Below, in pieces: positions 57,801-64,000 of a stretch of DNA of 64,000 nt (position 1 is the first letter of the stretch; each line of letters starts with the position of its first letter). The translations under genes and the position numbers were made by a program. The notes beneath the pieces are model-generated. The model was not told the DNA's origin. It ran no database searches and saw only the letters and a list, made by a program, of their open reading frames with translations. The stretch is from the NCBI GenBank assembly GCA_001695595.3, contig MBPM02000065.1:1-64000 (forward strand), in the 5' to 3' direction. The stretch is from Plasmopara viticola (lineage: Eukaryota; Oomycota; Peronosporomycetes; Peronosporales; Peronosporaceae).

Positions 57801-60260
57801 ATGTGACCTGTTCTAACTTTACCGGGTGAGACAAAAAGCTTCAATGTCATTGTTACATTCTAAACTGTTCCATTGGCTGCGTAACACTGCAATGCGGTGA
57901 GAGTGGCCATGAACAAACTTTTCGCTCTTTTCTTAGCAGTTAGGGCTGCCGTATGGAGTAAATTTATTTTTTAAATGAAGCGTTCATTCATACAGCATGC
58001 ACTTTTAAAACTTAAGGAACATCTTCTAGGCTCTAGTTCTTTTCAGCCCAATTCGCCCACGCGTCGATTTTAAAATGAATTATTTCGGCCACGATCCTAC
58101 AACTTTGACCGAAGGTTTTAATTTTTACATACGCAAGCTCAGGGTTCAGCTCGCTCATCTAGTGCTGTCTTCTGTCCTTTAGATGCGCAAACAAAATAAA
58201 TAAAGAGCTCTCTTTACCAAAAGATTTTTTTTAATTATGTTGGACTATAAAGCAAGATCTGGGTGTCGCGCTTTAAGAACCAATTATATGTTAGTCACAA
58301 AGATTTTTGTCATTTAAACCGTGGTTGTTTTGATACCTGAAAGGGTTTCTCGATCGAGTGCCCGTTATATCTTCGGACTTCATACGCCGTCAAAGAGAAT
58401 CAATGTAATGTAATGTATTACGCTATCGCGTTGCCAAGTTATGCACGTGCTAGGCTCAGTCTGGCTAGTCCATGGCATAGAGTGGTGTCCGCATACGTCG
58501 GGTCTCGTTCGGCGGGCAGTGCAGCCAGCACCGAGGTCGTGAGGGTCTTCCATTATTTTGTTTAGCTCTGACTTGGTAAGAGCCCAGGTGGCGCCCTGGT
58601 GCTGAACACCGTCGCGTCGAGGGTGAGACTCGTTAAGAGACCTGCAGATGCCCGAGAGCACCTGCCCGAAGCGCGCGAGCATTTAGCCCCAGCGCTTGGA
58701 AGGAGGGCGTCACCTTTTTAAAAGAAAAAGAGAATCAGTGCGTGAAATCTGGCGCGATCCCTGAAAACACACGTATAGCCGCCGTGGTATCGCGCCAAAG
58801 CGTCGACTAAGCCAAATCTCGCTTATGAATGAGTGATATCCGGGGAAGCCTTATAAGGGGTTTCGCACGAGGTTTGGATAGTACTACCACATTCTGCTCC
58901 GAACATCAATGCCGAGAAGCTTATAAAGAGCAGTACATGGTCTAATGGTTGTGCATATCATGCTGATTAAAAATGATAACATAGAGGGTTATATCAAAGC
59001 CTTAAATAGAGTTCAGCTCACATTTTTAATTGCTAGAGCTGCATCTTGAAGTCAGGTCTTCGACACGTATCCTTTATAAGTATAATGTACTCACTCTTCC
59101 TAAGAAATAGAGGCTACGGCAGCCTTGCTGTAATTCTCTTTGCACGCAACGTTTACGAGGCAACGTTTACGTGGCGCAATAAGAAAACATGCCTATTGCT
59201 CAGCACCACGGGCTATATTGACGGGCGATATTTCACTTGCAAGTTCGTCTTTCTCGTCACTCTATTGATTGGAAACTGAGTCGACCTCCCAATGGTTGCA
59301 CTTTCCGTTTACTCCAGACGATTTGCAAGTCACACATATATCGCTGACTGTGTTAAAAGTGTCATCACTGAGGTCACTCTTGATACTATCTTTGGTTGTT
59401 GTTGTTGTCTGGGTCTTCATCGCTTTCTTTGTCCCCGTATTTGCCATATTCCCTACGAAGACATTTCAGGACGTTCTCACCGGCAATCGCTTCAAAACTT
59501 GCTGTAATAAATATGGGGTCTATTCAGGACCGTTAAATCGAGTGACATGTGCAGCCTCTTTTGAGGCTTTTCCGTGACTAGTGAAGCATTTTTGTCATTT
59601 TTGTCGGCTGTGTGCTTTATTTAAGGGTCTTGTCGGACAGGGGCGAGGCGAGTGCTTTTCGGAGCGCTTGTTGCGATAATACACCCCCGTCCTCGCAACG
59701 AGACCAAAATGTCGGCGGGCTAACAGCGAAGAAAAACGGTATAAACGCGCTTTCCGTGGCCTTGGAAGTACTTTTTAAGAGCTAAAAATTGAATGAAGTA
59801 CACAAAGATACTCTTTTAAAAAGATTTGATCCACAAATTGCGCTTTTACTCAGCCGTTGAGACCATAAAATGTGAGTAGTTGCTCACCCGAAGATCGCAT
59901 ATCTTCCTGCACGCATTCCATCACAGGTCAAACGAGTTGACTAGTAAAGGCTGCAAAAGTAAGCTATAAGAAGCTCAGTGTCATTGCTTGTCGATACAGC
60001 GTATATTGCAAGAGCATACGGATGTATACGCTCGAAGAAAATATACCATTAGGCCCGTTCCATTAAGCTATTTTTTCAGTCTCCTAATCCTACGCACACT
60101 TTCAATAAATAACAATGTATTTGACTTTTCTACGCACATCTATCTCTCTTTGAATTTACCACATGATAGCAAAAGAGGAAGTATAGTCTATGAACTTCCT
60201 AACGCGATAAGTCTAGTTTTGTTTGCGCCATCTTAATTCTGTTTTATACCACGTGGGCCC
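54809..60260. other. gene-poor region
   Basis: No intact gene could be supported. It contains C/G runs at 54981-54987, 55162-55169 and 55184-55189, an 88-codon frame at 55356-55622 without a known motif, coding-like debris at 56.25-56.66 kb, a minus-strand frame at 58380-58682 of unknown nature, and overlapping frames at 59.26-59.58 kb. The last of these, on the plus strand, has one hydrophobic stretch (LVVVVVWVFIAFFVPVF). None has enough support to call. The final 150 or so bases should carry the JMJD4 promoter. Confidence 0.5.
56250..56660 (+). pseudogene. coding-like debris, unknown
   Basis: Consecutive plus-strand segments in different frames read like protein: GGYLLAIGIHTVNLAADGAS and LAEGLLGTVQLS, then DRYTPRELNHSRKGNG and QIVHVMYEAIHNRFEYCW, then VVAVIESMSVDALQECDEEI. 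A stop and a frame change separate them. I cannot name the family. It looks like a decayed gene or transposon fragment rather than an active gene. Confidence 0.35.
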
Positions 60261-61874
60261 ATGGACGTGGAGGACGCAACAAAGCTGAATTACGATACCT
60301 TTTGCACGCGTTATATGGCATGCAATCGACCCGTGTTGCTGCGCAATGTCACACATACGTGGTTTTCAAAGACAAAGAAGTGGCACGATGGGCACAAAAT
60401 CAATTTTACGCATTTGAAGGATCGCTACGGCACTGCGCTGGCACCGGTAAGACGTTGCAAGCAATCGTCACCTCTTAATGGAGATATATTCTGTTAGGTG
60501 GTGAGCGGGGAAGTGACCGAGTATGGAGCTGAAGACCGTTGGACCATGAAATTAGGTGGGAGGTTGACAGAACTGAGTTTAATGTGAACACTGTCTTATC
60601 GGAGGTGGTGTAGCTGATTACCTGGATCTGATTGAGAACGGAACAGTGGGTAAGAAGTATCTTAAGGACTGGCATTTCGTACACACCTTTGGCCGCGACA
60701 TTTACGAGTACGTCAAGATAAATGAAATTCACGTAATTGATTTGCAGTCAATTCTGCAAAAGTGACTTATTTGGTTGGTTGCAGTACGCCACCGTTTTTT
60801 AGAGACGACTGGTTGAATTGGTTGGTTCGCTTCAATTCTACAAAAGGCTCTTGATTGACATGCTTATTATTCCACTCAGGTGGTGGGACTACAAAGAGAG
60901 GAGCGAAAGCGATTATCGATTTGTGTATCTTGGTATATATACGACTGTCCTTTTAGAAATAAAACACTTTGGAGGATTAAATGAGTATACAATATTTGTA
61001 GGCCCCGCTGGAAGCTGGACACCACTTCATCAAGATGTTTTTCGTTCGTACAGGTATGACTTCATCTTTCTTATTTCCTCAGTTGTTTATCCCGCAAAAT
61101 CACTTTTTAGCTGGTCAGTCAACGTTTGTGGCCGCAAAGAATGGATTTTTTACCACCCCGATGATGTACGTGTTATTTTGGGCTTCCTGGGTGCAATGCT
61201 TTGGTATCTAACATCATGGTAAAACAGGAACCGAAATTGAAAAATCGCTTTGGCTATGTAGTGCCTGACGTGATGGCAAAAAATATTGATAGGAAACATT
61301 TTCCTCGCTTTCATGAAGCAAAGCGGGTGCACATTATTCAGGAATCAGGTGACGCGATATTCGTTCCTAGCGGATGGTACCACCAAGTTAAAAACCTCGA
61401 GGACACTATCTCGATCAATCACAACTGGTTCAACGGGTACAATGTCCGTGAAGTATGGACTTTTTTTAAGCTTGAGTACGCCGCTGTCGTTCACGAGCTG
61501 GAAAATTTAAAGGAGATAGGCCTAAATGGGCATGAATTTGTTGAGCAATGCCAACGGGTCATGCATGTCAACACTGGAATCAACTACCTGGAGTTTCGCG
61601 AGCTTTTGTATGCCAAAGCAAATGATCTTTTGAATAAAAGTGACTCGACGGATGACGACAGCATAAAAGTGGAATGGAGTGATTCAATCCTTCATTTAAA
61701 ATATGTAAGTTAGATCAATTGTTTGTTTGGGCTAATTGGTATTTTCATTACCAATTATTGCAGGTGCGCGACATTCTCCACGAGCTTAATGCTGTTTTGA
61801 AAGCGTTCGATGGTGAAACAATCAAGGATACGTGGCTGGATATTGATATGCAGTTAACGAATTTGGGTGAATGA
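60261..61874 (+). CDS. JMJD4-like JmjC-domain oxygenase
   Basis: JMJD4 is an Fe(II)/2-oxoglutarate oxygenase; the human protein hydroxylates a lysine of the release factor eRF1. Nine exons join in phase: 60261-60446, 60498-60555, 60605-60707, 60785-60820, 60880-60932, 60975-61053, 61111-61165, 61228-61704 and 61764-61874. They give 385 residues. Introns are 42-77 nt. The joined protein reads RPVLLRNVT near the start, then TPPFFRDDWLNWWWDY, VGPAGSWTPLHQDVFRSYSW with the HxD iron ligands, SVNVCGRKEWIFY, and GDAIFVPSGWYHQV with the distal histidine, followed by the helical C-terminus. The 42-nt intron (60933-60974) is the least certain; an alternative acceptor would leave only 24 nt. The order of motifs matches the JMJD4 family closely. 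The coiled-coil gene follows 84 bp downstream in the same direction. Confidence 0.88.
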
Positions 61875-61958
61875 CATTACAAATATGGCTGACAGGCTAA
61901 TTAATATCTATATTTGGAGAAATAGTTTTGTGCTTATTTCCATAAGCCGCTTCTTATA

Positions 61959-63956
61959 ATGATGTCCAAGACAAGTGAGGAAATTGCCGAAGTGCTAACT
62001 ATCGATGTGCTCGATCAAGAAGTAACTATAGAGAATTCGCAGATTCAGCCAAATGGAGAGCAGAGTATTGAACTTACACCGACGGTCGAGTGTGCAACCT
62101 TAGAAGAGTCAAATCGGCACGAAGAGAAGCAGGCTGAGGAAACGAGTAGGTATATAAAGGAGCAATGTGTATCCGAAACGGCAAAGCTGGATGATCAGAT
62201 AGCCCGGCTTGAAAGACGCAGTGATTTCGCCGAGCTGGAGCGATGTCGCTCCTTAGATGCTTGTTTATCTGAACAACAAACAGACTTTCGAAAACAGCTA
62301 GATGAACGGGATAATTGCTTTGCTCAGCTCAAAAAAGAGTACGACATACTACAAGTACGCTTCGATCAACTTCAACAGGCTCACGAAGATTTAAAGGAAC
62401 TTCACGAGAAAGCAATTACTGCCAAGCAGCTGGAGCTGACAAACAGTTTACGCAATTTTGAACAATTACAGGCACAAGCTGCAAGCTTAGAAAATCAGTT
62501 AAAAGCAGAGCACCAAGCGAACCAAAATGCCTTACTGCTGCGTGCTGAGCAACAAGCGCTCGAGAAACAGGGTCAGTTAGATGAGGCCAACGCCCGCGTA
62601 AAAGTGCTAGAGGATGAGCTGGAACTACTATCTCCCGCGAGCTCTGGCAACGATCACGCTGCACAAATTCGAGGACTGCAGCAAGAGATTTATGCTAAGT
62701 CGGAGCAGCTTGTGGAACAAGGTGAAAAACATCTCCGTATGGCAGAGCTTTTGAATAAAGCTAAATTGGAGCTAGTACACGTACGAAAGGAGGTTGGTCA
62801 CGCGCGAGGCATTTTACTTCGTGGAATCGGTCTCGATCCTACGATCACTACGTGTGGTCAAGACATAGGCATCGACGATAAGCCTTACCAGCATGTAAAG
62901 TTAGAAGAACTGATTCGTCTGCGTTTAAAGGCATTTGAGCTTGAATGTCAGTTTGCTGGCGGCCCGTCGCCATCTTTATCGTCGTCTGGAGCCGCAAACG
63001 ATGAGGACCGATTTAGTACGGAGCCATCTTCGTGTCACTTGTCGAACGTCGAGAGCTTTTCAGCACTGGACGCTTTGGGTCTTGGCAGTGTCGGACGCTT
63101 GGAACGTGAAATGCGAGTGCTTCGAAGCCGAAACAAGCGGCTTGTTGAGCGGACAGAACGACTCGAGGGCGAGCTGGACACTGCACAGGCTGGACTGTGC
63201 GACCTGCAATCAATGCGTGAAAAAGTGGTTGAAATGGCGAGTCGTGAGCGTGTCGAAAAAGATTTGCGTGTAAAGAGTGAACAGGCCAACAAAGAGCTCG
63301 ATGAGAAAGTTGCAGCTCTCTCGGAACATGTCGAGAAGCTAATGATCCACTTGAAGCACGAAGCAGCAGCTAAAACTCGCGCAGTAGATGCCCACCGTCG
63401 TGTTGAAAAGGAACTTGTTAAGACTAAAGATAAAGTGGCCGTCGCAACCCGGAAGTATGCTGTACAAGAAGCAAAAGCAGTCGAGGTGGAGCAAGGCGCC
63501 CGCATCTTGGAGGATCAACTTCGTTTGATGGACGAAAAGTTTATCGACGTGCGCAACAAACTGGACTGGACCCGATCGGCTGCGCGCAAAGCAAACAAAC
63601 AACTTTCAGCCGAGAACCGCTCGCTGCACATGAAGTGGCAGCTGGCCAGGGACTCTAGAACGCTAAATGAGACGCTCGACCAAGTGTCTGATAAGCCAAC
63701 GTCTCAGAAATCGAATAAACTAACACTAAGTGCGAGTAGGTCTGATTCACGACTGCCTACATCTAAGACTTCCAGCAATGGCCTTCCTCCAGTCGTTGCG
63801 TCCATGATGCAGGACGCTTTGGCAATTCGCAACAAAGCACAGGGCAAGATCGACATCCCTAGATTGCTGCAGCCAGAGTCAGACGCGGGCACGCCGTGGT
63901 CGGACGCAAAGCTGGCGGTGCTTCAGCGCCAATTTCAAGACAAACGCCGAGTCTAA
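61959..63956 (+). CDS. long coiled-coil protein, unknown function
   Basis: This intronless 665-residue protein is mostly heptad-rich coiled coil (about residues 55-300 and 355-560). It has a short conserved-looking insert (ARGILLRGIGLDPTITTCGQD) and a serine/lysine-rich tail ending QRQFQDKRRV. It has no catalytic motif, signal peptide or transmembrane segment. The ATG at 61959 is followed at once by a second ATG (61962); either could be used. Such proteins are often cytoskeletal or centrosomal, but no family was recognised and no function is claimed. It is separated from JMJD4 by 84 bp. Confidence 0.85.
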   Translation: MMSKTSEEIAEVLTIDVLDQEVTIENSQIQPNGEQSIELTPTVECATLEESNRHEEKQAEETSRYIKEQCVSETAKLDDQIARLERRSDFAELERCRSLDACLSEQQTDFRKQLDERDNCFAQLKKEYDILQVRFDQLQQAHEDLKELHEKAITAKQLELTNSLRNFEQLQAQAASLENQLKAEHQANQNALLLRAEQQALEKQGQLDEANARVKVLEDELELLSPASSGNDHAAQIRGLQQEIYAKSEQLVEQGEKHLRMAELLNKAKLELVHVRKEVGHARGILLRGIGLDPTITTCGQDIGIDDKPYQHVKLEELIRLRLKAFELECQFAGGPSPSLSSSGAANDEDRFSTEPSSCHLSNVESFSALDALGLGSVGRLEREMRVLRSRNKRLVERTERLEGELDTAQAGLCDLQSMREKVVEMASRERVEKDLRVKSEQANKELDEKVAALSEHVEKLMIHLKHEAAAKTRAVDAHRRVEKELVKTKDKVAVATRKYAVQEAKAVEVEQGARILEDQLRLMDEKFIDVRNKLDWTRSAARKANKQLSAENRSLHMKWQLARDSRTLNETLDQVSDKPTSQKSNKLTLSASRSDSRLPTSKTSSNGLPPVVASMMQDALAIRNKAQGKIDIPRLLQPESDAGTPWSDAKLAVLQRQFQDKRRV

Positions 63957-64000
63957 TGCGTGACCCGATGTTTTATGTGAACTGGAGTATAGTTTGAAAG

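Noticed and set aside
1..64000. RXLR or Crinkler effector genes
   Set aside because: No open frame with a signal peptide followed by RXLR-dEER or LFLAK could be seen.
1..64000. tRNA, rRNA or CRISPR array
   Set aside because: No TPsiC-arm-like box with a fitting clover leaf, no rRNA blocks and no regularly spaced repeats were recognised by eye; a dedicated tRNA scan could still find one.

Overview
The window looks like nuclear DNA of an oomycete, probably a Peronosporales-type species that makes flagellated zoospores. The evidence is compact genes with short GT-AG introns (about 42-135 nt), a eukaryote-only gene set, and an axonemal dynein intermediate chain, which non-flagellate downy mildews would not be expected to keep. 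The organism is inferred. No rRNA, tRNA, CRISPR array or bacterial-style operon was seen.

Layout. 1-6541 is gene-poor, with a zinc-knuckle relic and a small tandem duplication. 6542-16804 is a compact gene island: an RME-8-like protein with a C-terminal cytochrome b5-like domain (+), FANCE (-), a ZC3H3-like CCCH zinc-finger protein (-), syntaxin 5 (+) and an equilibrative nucleoside transporter (+). 16805-19183 is sparse. 19184-21622 carries RMC1/Mic1 (-). 21623-35157 is a second gene-poor block. It holds a decayed gene (25.2-26.1 kb), a decayed LINE retrotransposon on the minus strand (about 28.1-33.8 kb) and tandem repeats near the LINE 5' end. 35158-53257 is the second gene island: a B-box/Q-rich protein (+), two divergent H2A genes with SQDY tails, SGF29 (-), DMXL/Rav1 (+), DNAI1 (+) and an EHD-like membrane GTPase (-). 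53258-60260 is gene-poor, with a large inverted repeat, a repeat-containing small ORF and G-runs. 60261-63956 carries JMJD4 (+, nine exons) and a coiled-coil protein (+).

Functionally, several genes act in endomembrane traffic or acidification (RME-8-like, STX5, RMC1, DMXL, EHD-like). Others act in chromatin, repair or RNA work (FANCE, ZC3H3-like, H2A, SGF29, JMJD4). Three gene pairs are divergent and share short promoter regions.

Most apparent stops and frame changes inside these genes are explained by introns I could place, including one GC-AG intron. Four otherwise intact genes (RME-8-like, FANCE, ENT, DNAI1) each carry one change that reads as a single missing base, usually in a short homopolymer or simple repeat. 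This suggests systematic sequence error, though real inactivation cannot be excluded.
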